In this document: piece by piece, positions 7,020 through 15,714 of the stretch
How positions within the stretch are numbered: the first letter of the stretch is position 1
How the letters are laid out: every line of letters starts with the position of its first letter
DNA from: Sphingobium limneticum
GTDB taxonomy: Bacteria; Pseudomonadota; Alphaproteobacteria; Sphingomonadales; Sphingomonadaceae
DNA: 64,000 nucleotides
Direction: 5' to 3'
Assembly: GCF_008710155.1 (NCBI RefSeq)
Contig: NZ_VYPZ01000008.1
Location: 1 to 64,000, forward strand
Made by a program: the position numbers and the translations under genes
The notes under the pieces: generated by a model
Told to the model about the DNA's origin: nothing
Seen by the model: the letters and a program-made list of their open reading frames with translations, nothing else
Databases searched by the model: none

Positions 7020-9068
7020 ATGACCCGGCACATTCCCTGGATTTTGACCGCGATTATCGGCGCGGTCGCGCTGACCGTCGTGGCGGTATCGCGCGGCGAG
7101 AATGTCAATGCGCTGTGGATCGTGGTCGCGGCGGTCAGCTGCTTCCTGGTCGCCTATCGCTATTATGCGCTCTACATCGCCCGCCATGTGATGCGGCTCG
7201 ATCCCGCCCGCCCGACCCCGGCGATCCGCCGCGCCGACGGCCTCGATTATGTCGCGACCGACAAGACGGTCCTGTTCGGCCATCATTTCGCGGCGATCGC
7301 GGGCGCCGGGCCGCTGGTGGGACCTGTTCTGGCCGCGCAGATGGGCTACCTCCCCGGCACGCTCTGGATCATATTCGGCGTGGTGCTGGCGGGCGCGGTG
7401 CAGGATTTCATGGTCCTGTTCATCTCCATGCGCCGCGACGGCAAGTCGCTGGGCGAACTCATCCGCATGGAAATGGGGCAGGTCGCCGGCACCATCGCTT
7501 TGTTCGGCGCCTTCATGATCATGGTCATCATCCTGGCGGTGCTGGCGCTGATCGTGGTCAAGGCGCTCGCCGAAAGCCCGTGGGGCATGTTCACCGTCGC
7601 GGCCACCGTGCCGCTAGCGATGGCGATGGGCGCCTATACTCGCTGGATCCGGCCCGGCCGCATCGGCGAAGTGTCGATCCTGGGCCTGATCGGCCTGCTC
7701 GCCGCGATCGTCTATGGGCAGGCGGTATCGCTCTCGCCCGTTTGGGGACCGGCCTTCACCTTCACCCCGGTGCAACTGTGCTGGATATTGATCGGCTATG
7801 GCGCGGTCGCCTCCGTCCTGCCGGTCTGGCTGCTGCTGGCGCCGCGCGATTATCTGTCGACCTTCCTCAAGATCGGGGCGATCGCTGCGCTCGCCATCGG
7901 CATCGTCATCATGGCCCCGCCGCTCAAGATGCACGCCGTCACGCAATTTGTCGGCGGCAATGGTCCGGTCTGGTCGGGCGGCCTCTTCCCCTTCCTGTTC
8001 ATCACCATCGCCTGCGGCGCGGTATCCGGCTTCCACGCCCTCATCGCCAGCGGCACCACGCCCAAGCTGATCGCCAGCGAAGCCCATGCGCCGATGATCG
8101 GCTATGGCGCGATGCTGATGGAAGCGTTCGTGGCGATCATGGCGCTGGTCGGCGCGTCGATCCTGGACCCCGGCATCTATTTCACGATGAACAGCCCCGC
8201 CGCGCTGATCGGCACCGACGCGGCCAGCGCATCGGCCGCCGTCACCGCCATGGGCTTCCCCATCTCGCCCGACCTGATCGCCCAGACGGCCAAGGATGTC
8301 GGCGAACATAGCATCATCAGCCGCGCAGGCGGCGCCCCGACGCTGGCCGTGGCGATGGCGGAAATCTTCAGCCATGTGGTCGGCGGCGTGGGCATGAAGG
8401 CCTTCTGGTATCATTTCGCCATCCTGTTCGAGGCGCTCTTCATCCTGACCGCCGTGGATGCCGGCACCCGCGCCGGCCGCTTCATGTTGCAGGATCTGAT
8501 CGCCCTGGCCGTGCCCAGCTTCAAGGAAAGCAAGAGCCATGTTCCCGGCATCGTCGCCACCGGCCTGACCGTCGCGGCCTGGGGCTTCTTCCTCTATCAG
8601 GGCGTCACCGATCCGCTGGGCGGGGTGAACACGCTCTGGCCGGTATTCGGCATTTCCAACCAGATGCTCGCCGCGATCGCCCTGATGCTGGGAACCACCG
8701 TCCTCTTCCGCATGAAGCGCGACCGCTTCGCCTGGGTCACGCTAGTCCCCACCGCCTGGCTGCTGATCTGCACCCTGTCGGCGGGCTGGCTGAAGCTCTT
8801 CTCGGCCGATGCCAAGGTCGGGTTCCTGGCCCATGCGGCCAAGTTCAGCGCAGCGGCGGACGCGGGCGAGATACTCAGCCCGGCCAAGTCGATGGCGGAG
8901 ATGCAGCGCATCATCTTCAACGACCGGATCGATGCGGCTTTGGTCGCGCTGTTCCTGGCCGTGGTGCTGGCGCTGCTCTTCTTCACCGTGAAGACCTGCC
9001 TCGCCGCCCGGCGGATCGCCGCGCCCACCGCGCGCGAAATCCCTTCGCAACTGGTGCCGGCGGAATGA
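7020..9068 (+). CDS. cstA: Carbon starvation protein CstA (peptide/pyruvate transporter family)
   Basis: A 682-residue polytopic inner-membrane protein of the CstA/BtsT family, known for peptide or pyruvate uptake under carbon limitation. Family landmarks include DKTVLFGHHFAAIAGAGPLVGP (about residue 80), GAVQDFMVLFISMRRDGKSLGE, SGFHALIASGTTPK and LFEALFILTAVDAGTRAGRFM. Roughly 16-18 hydrophobic segments are apparent. It overlaps ybdD by ATGA, the usual partner in this family. No specific regulatory site was recognised in the 159 bases upstream. Confidence 0.93.
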   Translation: MTRHIPWILTAIIGAVALTVVAVSRGENVNALWIVVAAVSCFLVAYRYYALYIARHVMRLDPARPTPAIRRADGLDYVATDKTVLFGHHFAAIAGAGPLVGPVLAAQMGYLPGTLWIIFGVVLAGAVQDFMVLFISMRRDGKSLGELIRMEMGQVAGTIALFGAFMIMVIILAVLALIVVKALAESPWGMFTVAATVPLAMAMGAYTRWIRPGRIGEVSILGLIGLLAAIVYGQAVSLSPVWGPAFTFTPVQLCWILIGYGAVASVLPVWLLLAPRDYLSTFLKIGAIAALAIGIVIMAPPLKMHAVTQFVGGNGPVWSGGLFPFLFITIACGAVSGFHALIASGTTPKLIASEAHAPMIGYGAMLMEAFVAIMALVGASILDPGIYFTMNSPAALIGTDAASASAAVTAMGFPISPDLIAQTAKDVGEHSIISRAGGAPTLAVAMAEIFSHVVGGVGMKAFWYHFAILFEALFILTAVDAGTRAGRFMLQDLIALAVPSFKESKSHVPGIVATGLTVAAWGFFLYQGVTDPLGGVNTLWPVFGISNQMLAAIALMLGTTVLFRMKRDRFAWVTLVPTAWLLICTLSAGWLKLFSADAKVGFLAHAAKFSAAADAGEILSPAKSMAEMQRIIFNDRIDAALVALFLAVVLALLFFTVKTCLAARRIAAPTAREIPSQLVPAE

Positions 9069-9250
9069 TCGGCTGGCTCGATATCGCGCGTCGCACGGCG
9101 CGACTCATGGTCGGCCTGCCGGACTATGATGCCTATCTGCGCCACATGGCTGCGCACCATCCCGACCGTCCGGCAATGAACCGCACGCAATTTTTTCGGG
9201 ACCGGCAGGAAGCTCGCTATGGCGGCAAGAATGGCGGGCGATGTTGCTGA
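9065..9250 (+). CDS. ybdD: YbdD/YjiX-family small protein
   Basis: A 61-residue member of the YbdD/YjiX (DUF466) family, recognised by GLPDYDAYLRHMAAHHPDRPAMNRTQFFRDRQEARYGG. These small proteins are encoded immediately after cstA or btsT and probably support the transporter, although their mechanism is not established. The ATG overlaps the cstA stop codon (ATGA), so the two are coupled. Confidence 0.9.
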   Translation: MIGWLDIARRTARLMVGLPDYDAYLRHMAAHHPDRPAMNRTQFFRDRQEARYGGKNGGRCC

Positions 9251-9435
9251 AACATTGCCAGAAAACAGCTATTTAGCGCGGCGACTTCACGACATGATTT
9301 GCAATCTTCGTAATATTACGACTGTAAAATCCAAATAGGCGACAAGAAATTTCAAAAATACACCCGATGGGGTATTGATCGCTTCCGTCGCTTTGCTAGG
9401 GCGCGCCATCCTTTGTGCCCGACAGCGTAGAGGAT

Positions 9436-9469
9436 GTGCCCCCTGCCCATCCCTTGCGGCGGGGGGCAC
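9436..9469 (-). terminator. Hairpin beyond xdhC
   Basis: GTGCCCCC pairs with GGGGGCAC around an 18-base loop. It lies between the convergent ybdD and xdhC genes without a clear T tract. The rest of the 240-base gap (9251-9490) is AT-rich compared with its surroundings and shows no convincing gene. Confidence 0.4.
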
Positions 9470-9490
9470 ACTTAGAACATATGCATGCGG

Positions 9491-10435
9491 TCATCCGCGC
9501 GCGTTGAAGCCCGCGACCATGCCGGCGCTGATCGACAGCGCGATTTCCGCCGGGCCGATGGCGCCGATATCGATTCCCGCCGGACCGTCGATCCGGGCGA
9601 GATCCTCAGCGGCAAAGCCCATTTCCGCCAAGCGCTCCAGCCGCGCCGCGTGGCTGCGGCGCGATCCCAGCGCGGCGATATAGCCGGTCGGCGCGCGCAG
9701 CGCCGCGACCAGCGCCGGATCGTCGATCTTGATGTCATGGCTCAACACCACCACCGCCGTCGATTCGCCGGGCCTGCGCGCCGCCACCGCCTCATCGGGC
9801 CAGCGATCGTCCAGTTCGACGCTGGGAAAGCGCTCGGGCGTCAGGAAGCGCCCGCGCGGGTCGATCACCACCGGCGTCACCCCGATCGCCTGCGCCAATG
9901 GCACCAGGCTTTGCGCAATCTGCACCGCCCCCACGATCAGCAGCCGACGCGGCGGATCGTAGCGATTGAGGAAATCGCCTTCTTTCACCTCTATGCCGGT
10001 CACGCCACTGGCCAGATCGGTCGCCAGCGTCAGCGCGCGCCCGGCCTCGCTCGCGGTGGCGATCTGCCCGAACAGATCGGGCGTAAAACCGCCTTCGCCC
10101 ACCGGCTGGACCAATACCGCAATCTCCCCGCCGCAGGGCAGGCCGACCTCCCACGCATCGCCATCGGCCACGCCATAGCGTTCCACATGCGCCGCCCGTC
10201 CGTCGATCACCTCGGCCGCGCGTTGCAGGACGGCGCTTTCCACGCAGCCGCCCGAAATACTGCCTTCGAACCGGCCATCGGCATGGACGATCATATGGCT
10301 GCCGCGCGGACGCGGTGCCGATCCCCATGTCGATACCACCGTCGCCAGCGCCATCGGCGCATCGCGCCATTCGATCGCCTTGCGGATCACCGCACTATTA
10401 TCGTTCAACTGAAATTCCCCGTGACTGGCCTGCAC
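9491..10435 (-). CDS. XdhC/CoxI-family molybdenum cofactor maturation protein
   Basis: A 314-residue XdhC-like protein. The N-terminal domain carries VSTWGSAPRPRGSHMIV and EGSISGGCVESAV (about residues 34-70, with the conserved cysteine), and the C-terminal Rossmann domain begins RRLLIVGAVQIAQ and ends in ISPAGMVAGFN-like sequence (SISAGMVAGFNARG). Such proteins bind sulfurated molybdenum cofactor and load it into xanthine or aldehyde oxidoreductases. Translation appears to start at GTG 10435. No molybdenum hydroxylase subunit is adjacent; the nearest related gene is the isolated [2Fe-2S] subunit at 43 kb. Confidence 0.85.
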   Translation of the reverse strand: MQASHGEFQLNDNSAVIRKAIEWRDAPMALATVVSTWGSAPRPRGSHMIVHADGRFEGSISGGCVESAVLQRAAEVIDGRAAHVERYGVADGDAWEVGLPCGGEIAVLVQPVGEGGFTPDLFGQIATASEAGRALTLATDLASGVTGIEVKEGDFLNRYDPPRRLLIVGAVQIAQSLVPLAQAIGVTPVVIDPRGRFLTPERFPSVELDDRWPDEAVAARRPGESTAVVVLSHDIKIDDPALVAALRAPTGYIAALGSRRSHAARLERLAEMGFAAEDLARIDGPAGIDIGAIGPAEIALSISAGMVAGFNARG

Positions 10436-10501
10436 ATCAACGCCGCACCGCCCATCCGTTTCCCAGATGGGACGTGGATAGAGCCACGCCTGCTGCCACG
10501 C

Positions 10502-11182
10502 TTAGTGCAGGCGCCTGCCACTCCATACGACCCGTCCGACAATATCCACCAGCGCCGGGTCGATGTCCGCCCAGTCAGGATAATGGGGATTGTCGCTGAC
10601 CACGCTGAACCAGCCGCGGCGCGGCCCCATGGCGATGCGCTTGACCATCAGCACCCCATCCAGCCGCAACACATAGACCCCGTCACGCAGGCGGCCAGCA
10701 TCATCGTCATGATCGACCATGATGTCGTCACCATCATTCAATGTCGGCGCCATCGATTCGCCATCGACCCGGATGATCGACACGCGCTGCGGCCGCACGC
10801 CCAGATGGCGTAGCCAGCGGGCGTCGAACGCCATCACGCCGGCCGCCTGCTCATCCTCGTCCAATGATCCCGGCCCGGCCGACGCGCCCAATGCCAGGCG
10901 CGGCACCGCCACGACGGCCGGCATGCCCCGCATCCGAACCGGCGCGGCGCCGATAACGGGCGTCGGCGCTTCGACCCCGCCCAGCATCGCTTCGGGCACG
11001 CCGAAATAGCGCGCCAGCACGCGCCGGTCCGCTTCGTCCAGCTTGCGGGGCGTACCGCGCTTGATGAACTGCTGAATATAAGCGGGGTTGCGCCCGATCA
11101 GCCGCGACAGATCGGCATAATTTTCGCCCCGGTCGGCGATCAGCCGTTCCAGCGCGATCCGGGCGTGCTGAGATTCATCCAT
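10502..11182 (-). CDS. S24/LexA-like autocleavable transcriptional repressor
   Basis: A 226-residue regulator with an N-terminal helix-turn-helix region (NYADLSRLIGRNPAYIQQFIKRGTPRKL, residues 21-48, read in segments) and a C-terminal S24 peptidase domain. The catalytic serine is in DGESMAPT and the catalytic lysine in GVLMVKRIAM. The domain order is that of phage CI and SOS-type repressors, but no phage gene or SOS gene is near. It is transcribed away from a small HTH gene at 11298, and the 115-base gap contains several TAGGAA/TTCCTA half-sites likely to be its operator. Inducing signal and targets are unknown. Confidence 0.85.
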   Translation of the reverse strand: MDESQHARIALERLIADRGENYADLSRLIGRNPAYIQQFIKRGTPRKLDEADRRVLARYFGVPEAMLGGVEAPTPVIGAAPVRMRGMPAVVAVPRLALGASAGPGSLDEDEQAAGVMAFDARWLRHLGVRPQRVSIIRVDGESMAPTLNDGDDIMVDHDDDAGRLRDGVYVLRLDGVLMVKRIAMGPRRGWFSVVSDNPHYPDWADIDPALVDIVGRVVWSGRRLH

Positions 11183-11198
11183 ATCCGGTCCATAATGA

Positions 11199-11252
11199 TA
11201 GGAATTTTCCTAGACAAGTAGGAAAATGCAATTGAGATAGGAATACGCCTAT
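11199..11252. promoter_or_regulatory. Putative operator: repeated TAGGAA half-sites between divergent genes
   Basis: TAGGAATTTTCCTA (11199-11212) is a six-base dyad with a two-base centre. TAGGAAAA follows at 11219, and ATAGGAATACGCCTAT (11237-11252) is a second, looser dyad. The sites lie between the S24-type repressor and the divergent HTH gene. Similar motifs were not noticed elsewhere in the window. Assignment to the adjacent repressor is inference. Confidence 0.55.
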
Positions 11253-11297
11253 CGACTCGCAGCGGGCGAGTCGCACTGACGGGGGAGAAGAAAGCCC

Positions 11298-11483
11298 ATG
11301 TTGCTGCAAATGATCGAGCGTTTCCTGCGCGACGAAGACATGACGCCGACCCGGTTCGGGCGCGATTGCGCGCGCGATCCGCGCCTGGTCTTCGACCTGC
11401 GCCTGGGCCGGGAACCCGGCGATCGGGTGCGGAGACGTGTAGAACATTTCATGAACACATATCGCAGGAGCATCAGCCGATGA
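11298..11483 (+). CDS. Small helix-turn-helix-like protein
   Basis: A 61-residue protein consisting almost entirely of a short HTH-like module: RFGRDCARDPRLVFDLRLG (residues 20-38) followed by REPGDRVRRRVEHFM. The F-G-R...DP...V..LR.GR pattern resembles minimal DNA-binding domains I associate with sphingomonads. A GGGGGAGAAG ribosome-binding site precedes ATG 11298. Its stop overlaps the next start (ATGA), so it is coupled to the unknown gene at 11480. It is transcribed divergently from the S24-type repressor and shares its control region. Confidence 0.7.
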   Translation: MLLQMIERFLRDEDMTPTRFGRDCARDPRLVFDLRLGREPGDRVRRRVEHFMNTYRRSISR

Positions 11484-11851
11484 CAAGCATGGATCGTCGT
11501 TTCGCCGGTGCGAGACTCATCCAAAATCAAGCGATAGGAAAAAAGCGAGACGACCCGTTGCCGTCATTGCTGGCGCAATTGCTCGCTCTGGCCGGCGAAC
11601 CCACGACGGTCGAACGGGCCGTGAGCCGTCCCTGGGCCAGCGCCTTGTTCGAAGGGCGCCGTCACCTCATCCGCCTGCATGTGCACGGTGAGGATTACCG
11701 GATGCGCAGCTTGATGCTCATGGCCGTTCTGACCGATGCCGAATGGCAGATATCCGGGCATTTCGTCGCCGACATCACCGTGGATAACGGCGATGTGGAT
11801 AATAAGGGCGTCTGGCTGGACCTGTCCGCCCTTACCATAGAGGATCGATAG
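11480..11851 (+). CDS. Conserved protein of unknown function coupled to HTH gene
   Basis: A 123-residue protein I do not recognise. It is soluble and has a basic N-terminus (RLIQNQAIGKKRDD), a leucine-rich helix (LPSLLAQLLALAG) and a C-terminal half predicted to be beta-rich (RHLIRLHVHGEDYRMRSL and WQISGHFVADITVDNG). The ATG at 11480 overlaps the stop of the small HTH gene and has GCAGGAG upstream. Position suggests it is controlled by the neighbouring S24-type repressor. A role as effector or sensor of that switch is speculation. Confidence 0.65.
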   Translation: MTSMDRRFAGARLIQNQAIGKKRDDPLPSLLAQLLALAGEPTTVERAVSRPWASALFEGRRHLIRLHVHGEDYRMRSLMLMAVLTDAEWQISGHFVADITVDNGDVDNKGVWLDLSALTIEDR

Positions 11852-11854
11852 GCG

Positions 11855-12841
11855 TTAGCGCCTGCCGGTCATGGAGCGCAGCGCACCCAATGCGGCGCGC
11901 AGCGCTTCATCCTGATCCTGCTCCACGCTGGCGCGCACCGGAACGGCCGGGGCGACCGGCATGTCGGCGATCGTGCCGGCGGGGGCACTCATCTTGCGCG
12001 ACCGTTGGGCCAGGCCCCGTTCCAACCTGTCGGTCAGTTCGCTGATCGACAGGCCATGGGTCGGCAGCGGCGCCGGGCGAATCGGTTCAACGGCCGGTTC
12101 GGGCGCAAAGAGAGGCGCGGGCGCGGGAGACATCACCGGTGCGACCATGTCCTGCGGCATCCAGAGCGCTTCGGGGGCTTCGGTGACCATATCCTCGACA
12201 TGCATGTCCTCCTCATGCGCGTCCACCGCATCCTCCTGCACCAATGTGGGCGCGGCGAACGGGCCGGCGGGGCGCAGGAAGGCGGGCTGGGGCAGATCCT
12301 GTTCGGCGATCGGCGTCGGCGCGCTGGGCATGGCCAGATTGCCGAGCGGCACCACCGTATCGCGTTCCGGCTCCCGATTGGCCACCAGCGACCGGCGGCC
12401 CGATTCGGTCTTGGGAAAGATATCCAGCCCGTCGAAATCGCGGCTGGCGAAAATGGGCGGGCGCGACGGCGCATCGGGATGAGCATCGGCGCGGCGCAGG
12501 ACCGGAATATCCGGTTCGGACGCGGCGCGGCCCCGGGCCAGTGCGGTCAGCTTGGAGAATGCGAAACCCATTTTTCTTGCTCCCTGGACGCGTTTGGCAC
12601 GTCCTGTTTCATCTTCAAGGGCCGGTATCCCCGAATCCCGGCGCGTCAGGCCAACTACGCCCACCGCCATCAATCCGGCAAAACCCGCCATCAACAGTCG
12701 CGCCTTCAAACCCAGCGGCGGCGCCGCAGCAGGCACTGCTTCGCTCAGGCCACTCGACGCCACCAGCATCTCGACCAGTCCGACCGGCATCCACAGGAAC
12801 AGCAGGGCGACTGCCAGACCGGCAAAAGCCGCCAGCGCCAT
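11855..12841 (-). CDS. Proline-rich membrane protein of unknown function
   Basis: A 328-residue protein with two N-terminal transmembrane helices (about residues 2-28 and 46-65, the latter GLKARLLMAGFAGLMAVGVVG in segments). A long acidic, proline- and alanine-rich stretch of low complexity follows to about residue 255. The short helical C-terminus is SISELTDRLERGLAQRSRK then EALRAALGALRSM. I chose ATG 12841 because AGGAGG lies five bases upstream; a TTG at 12883 would add 14 residues. No family is recognised. The architecture suggests a membrane-anchored cytoplasmic scaffold, which is inference. Confidence 0.6.
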   Translation of the reverse strand: MALAAFAGLAVALLFLWMPVGLVEMLVASSGLSEAVPAAAPPLGLKARLLMAGFAGLMAVGVVGLTRRDSGIPALEDETGRAKRVQGARKMGFAFSKLTALARGRAASEPDIPVLRRADAHPDAPSRPPIFASRDFDGLDIFPKTESGRRSLVANREPERDTVVPLGNLAMPSAPTPIAEQDLPQPAFLRPAGPFAAPTLVQEDAVDAHEEDMHVEDMVTEAPEALWMPQDMVAPVMSPAPAPLFAPEPAVEPIRPAPLPTHGLSISELTDRLERGLAQRSRKMSAPAGTIADMPVAPAVPVRASVEQDQDEALRAALGALRSMTGRR

Positions 12842-12901
12842 CCCCCGCCTCCTGTCTACGCCTGTCGACACTTTTTTGTTCAACCCCTCATCAGGCCCGA
12901 C

Positions 12902-14128
12902 TCATGCCGCTGCGCGCGTGCCCGTCGGGCGCGTCAGCAACCGCTGGTAAACGGGTTCATAACGCAAAATGTTTGACGACCAGTTACGTTCTGCCTCCAC
13001 AAAGGCGCGGGCGACGGCGCGGCGCTCGTCCCAGATCGCCCGGTCGGCGAACAAATCCGCCAATGCCGTGGCGATCGCGGCCGGATCGTCCGGCGCGAAC
13101 AAGGTGCCGGTCACGCCATCTTCGATCAGTTCGCGATGCCCGCCCACGCTCGACGCCGCGACCAGCCGGCCCTGCGCCATCGCTTCCAGCGGCTTTAAGG
13201 GCGTGACCAGATCGGTCAGCCGCATCGCCTTGCGCGGATAGGCCAGCACATCGACCTGCGCATAATAATGTTCGACCTGATCGTGCGGCACACGGCCGAC
13301 GAAGACGATATGATCGGCAAAGGGCGACGCCATCGCCTGGTCGCGCAACGCCTGTTCCATCGGGCCGCCACCGACCAGCAGCAGCTTCGCCTTGGGCCGG
13401 GCGCGCACGAGTCGCGGCATCGCGGCGATCAGGTCGTCCAGCCCTTCATAATCGTAGAAGCTGCCGATGAAGCCGACGACGTCGGCGCCTTCAAGGCCCA
13501 GCTTCGCGGTCAGTACAGGATCGCGATCGACCGGCGCACCGAACTGGTCCATGTCCACGCCATTGGGAGACACGACGATCTTGCCCGCATCCACGCCGCG
13601 CGCGATCAGGTCGCCGCGCAGTCCTTCGCAGATCACCGCAACCGCGTCAGCCGCGCGCACCGCCCGGCTTTCCAGCTGGCGGGTCAGCCAATAACGCGGG
13701 CTGCCCTCGACCCCGGTGCCGTTGCCGACCGCCGCATCTTCCCAGAAAGCGCGGATTTCGTAGATCATCGGCAGGCCATGGCGCTTGGCCACGCGCTGCG
13801 CCGCGATCGCGTTCAGCACCGGCGAATGGGCATGAATGACGTCCGGCCGCCACTGGCGCACCAGCGCGTCGATCGCATCGGCATGGGCGGCGATATCGCG
13901 CCATTCGCGAATCAGCGGATTGCCGCTGGCCGCCGCGCCGGGGGTACGGTGGAAGGTCAGCCCGTCCACCATCTCTTCCGAAGGACCGTCCGCGACATGG
14001 CGATGCCCGGTAATGCCGCGCACTTCCCACCCACGCGCCATCTGCGCCCGCAGGATCGCACGGGTGCGAAAGGTATAGCCGCTGTGCAGCGGCAGACTGT
14101 GGTCCAGGACATGGAGAATACGAGTCAT
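12902..14128 (-). CDS. Exosortase-A-associated family 4-type glycosyltransferase
   Basis: A 408-residue GT-B glycosyltransferase. The N-terminus ILHVLDHSLPLHSGYTFRTRAIL matches the subfamily found with exosortase A/PEP-CTERM systems (described as TIGR04063-like from memory). The acceptor domain contains DVIHAHSP; the donor domain has VGFIGSFYDYEGLD, LLLVGGGP and the nucleotide-sugar motif region PLKPLEAMAQG. It should add a sugar during exopolysaccharide or glycoprotein synthesis at the cytoplasmic face. It is divergent from the ligase-like gene at 14344, which belongs to the same associated set, although no exosortase gene is in the window. Confidence 0.85.
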   Translation of the reverse strand: MTRILHVLDHSLPLHSGYTFRTRAILRAQMARGWEVRGITGHRHVADGPSEEMVDGLTFHRTPGAAASGNPLIREWRDIAAHADAIDALVRQWRPDVIHAHSPVLNAIAAQRVAKRHGLPMIYEIRAFWEDAAVGNGTGVEGSPRYWLTRQLESRAVRAADAVAVICEGLRGDLIARGVDAGKIVVSPNGVDMDQFGAPVDRDPVLTAKLGLEGADVVGFIGSFYDYEGLDDLIAAMPRLVRARPKAKLLLVGGGPMEQALRDQAMASPFADHIVFVGRVPHDQVEHYYAQVDVLAYPRKAMRLTDLVTPLKPLEAMAQGRLVAASSVGGHRELIEDGVTGTLFAPDDPAAIATALADLFADRAIWDERRAVARAFVEAERNWSSNILRYEPVYQRLLTRPTGTRAAA

Positions 14129-14219
14129 AGCCCGATCTGTTTGGCGAAAAAGGTTTAACGGCCCGTCAACTCTGTCTTGTTAGTGGAGGAACCGTGCCGA
14201 ACGGAATCACTCAGAAGCG

Positions 14220-14357
14220 ATGATCGACGCCCTATCCCTGCTGATCAGCCATGGCGTGATCCTGCTCGCCGCCTGGCGCCTGTTGCCGTGCGCCGATCTG
14301 GACCGCGATCCGCCACCGCAGCATCCTTCGGCGTCGGAGCCGCATGCCGATGCGTGA
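14220..14357 (+). CDS. Possible small membrane protein upstream of ligase-like gene
   Basis: A 45-codon reading frame begins with a hydrophobic helix (LSLLISHGVILLAAWRLLP) and continues with an acidic, proline-rich tail. Its stop lies inside the start region of the ligase-like gene (14344/14350), as expected for a translationally coupled leader or small subunit. No ribosome-binding site better than CAGAAGCG is seen and I know no family for it. Conservation would decide whether it is real. Confidence 0.4.
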   Translation: MIDALSLLISHGVILLAAWRLLPCADLDRDPPPQHPSASEPHADA

Positions 14358-15714
14358 CCTCTTCTTCATCGCCTTCCTCGGCCTCTTTGGCCTGATGGGT
14401 CTGAAGCGGCCGTTCCTGCTGGTGGCGGTCTACGCCTATATCGACATCGTCTCGCCCCAGCGCCTGTCCTATTTCCTGCTCAACACCATTCCCATTTCCG
14501 CCATGGCATTCGCCGCGATGGTCGGCGCCTGGCTGGTGATGGACGACAAGAAGGATTGCCGGTTCTCCGCGCGGCAGGGGCTGATGCTCCTATTGGTCGC
14601 CTGGTGCGGCTACACCACCCTGACCGCCGATTTCCCGGTGGAGGCGCTGACCAAATGGAATTGGGTGTGGAAGGCGATCATCGCCGGCATCTTCCTGCCG
14701 CTGGTCCTGCGCACGCGCCTGCGGATCGAGGCGCTGACCGTCTTCATGATTCTCTGCGCCAGCACCATCATCATCAATGGCGGCATGAAGACCGCGCTGT
14801 CGGGCGGCGGCTATGGCGTGCTGAACCTGATGGTCGAGAATAACAGCGGCCTGTACGAAGGCAGCATCATCAGTTGCGTCGCCATATCGCTGATGCCGCT
14901 CATCCTCTGGCTGTCCCATCATGGCACCATCTTCCCGCCCGACTGGCGCGTGAAGAGCTTCTGCTATGCGCTGTGCCTCGCCTGCATGCTGATGCCGATC
15001 GGCACGGAGGCCCGCACCGGTCTCGTCTGCCTCGTCCTTCTCTTCGGCATGATGCTGGTGAGATCGAAGAAGAAATTCATCTACGGCCCGCTGCTCGCCG
15101 TCGCCGGGCTGGCCGCCATCCCCTTCCTCCCCGCCAGCTTCACCCAGCGGATGGAGACGATCGAGAATCACCAGGGCGACGAAAGTGCCTCCACCCGCGT
15201 CGCGGTGTGGATGTGGACGCTCGACTATGTGAAGACGCATCCGGGCGGCGGCGGCTTCGACAATTATCTCCAGAACAGCTTCACCTATTTCGCCCAGAGC
15301 ACCGTCGTCGACAGCGGTGGCGCACGGATCGAGCGCCGCACCGTCACCGATCGCGGCCGCGCCTATCACAGCGCCTATTTCGAGATGCTGGGCGAACAGG
15401 GCTATTTCGGCTTCTTCATCTGGGCGTTGATCCACGGCATCTGCTTCATCCGGACGGAGGCGATCCGTCGCCTCTATCGCAAACGAGATGGACCGGACGA
15501 GGCCTGGATCTCCCCCTTCGCCTCAGCCCTGCAACAGGGCCATGTCGTCTACATGATCGGATCGCTTTTCGTGGGTATCGCCTACCAACCCTTCATCTTC
15601 ATGATGCTCGCGCTTCAGATCGGGCTGGACACCTATCTGACCCGACTGCGCAAGGATGCGGCCAAGCGCGACCTGGACGCCGCCCTCGCCGTACGGCACG
15701 GAGTCCCGGCATGA
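14344..15714 (+). CDS. O-antigen ligase/polymerase-like protein, exosortase-A system-associated
   Basis: A 456-residue membrane protein with ten or more hydrophobic helices. The N-terminus DLFFIAFLGLFGLMGLKRPFLLVAVYAYIDIVSPQ (in segments) matches the putative O-glycosylation ligase group associated with exosortase A. A large loop before the last helices (RAYHSAYFEMLGEQGYFGF) carries the Wzy/WaaL-type signature. It probably polymerises or transfers lipid-linked glycans on the periplasmic side. ATG 14344 follows GGAG; ATG 14350 is possible. The stop overlaps the next gene (ATGA). Confidence 0.82.
   Translation: MPMRDLFFIAFLGLFGLMGLKRPFLLVAVYAYIDIVSPQRLSYFLLNTIPISAMAFAAMVGAWLVMDDKKDCRFSARQGLMLLLVAWCGYTTLTADFPVEALTKWNWVWKAIIAGIFLPLVLRTRLRIEALTVFMILCASTIIINGGMKTALSGGGYGVLNLMVENNSGLYEGSIISCVAISLMPLILWLSHHGTIFPPDWRVKSFCYALCLACMLMPIGTEARTGLVCLVLLFGMMLVRSKKKFIYGPLLAVAGLAAIPFLPASFTQRMETIENHQGDESASTRVAVWMWTLDYVKTHPGGGGFDNYLQNSFTYFAQSTVVDSGGARIERRTVTDRGRAYHSAYFEMLGEQGYFGFFIWALIHGICFIRTEAIRRLYRKRDGPDEAWISPFASALQQGHVVYMIGSLFVGIAYQPFIFMMLALQIGLDTYLTRLRKDAAKRDLDAALAVRHGVPA

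Noticed and set aside
9287..9469. 60-codon minus-strand frame between ybdD and xdhC
   Set aside because: No ribosome-binding site or family similarity; it covers the hairpin and an AT-rich gap.
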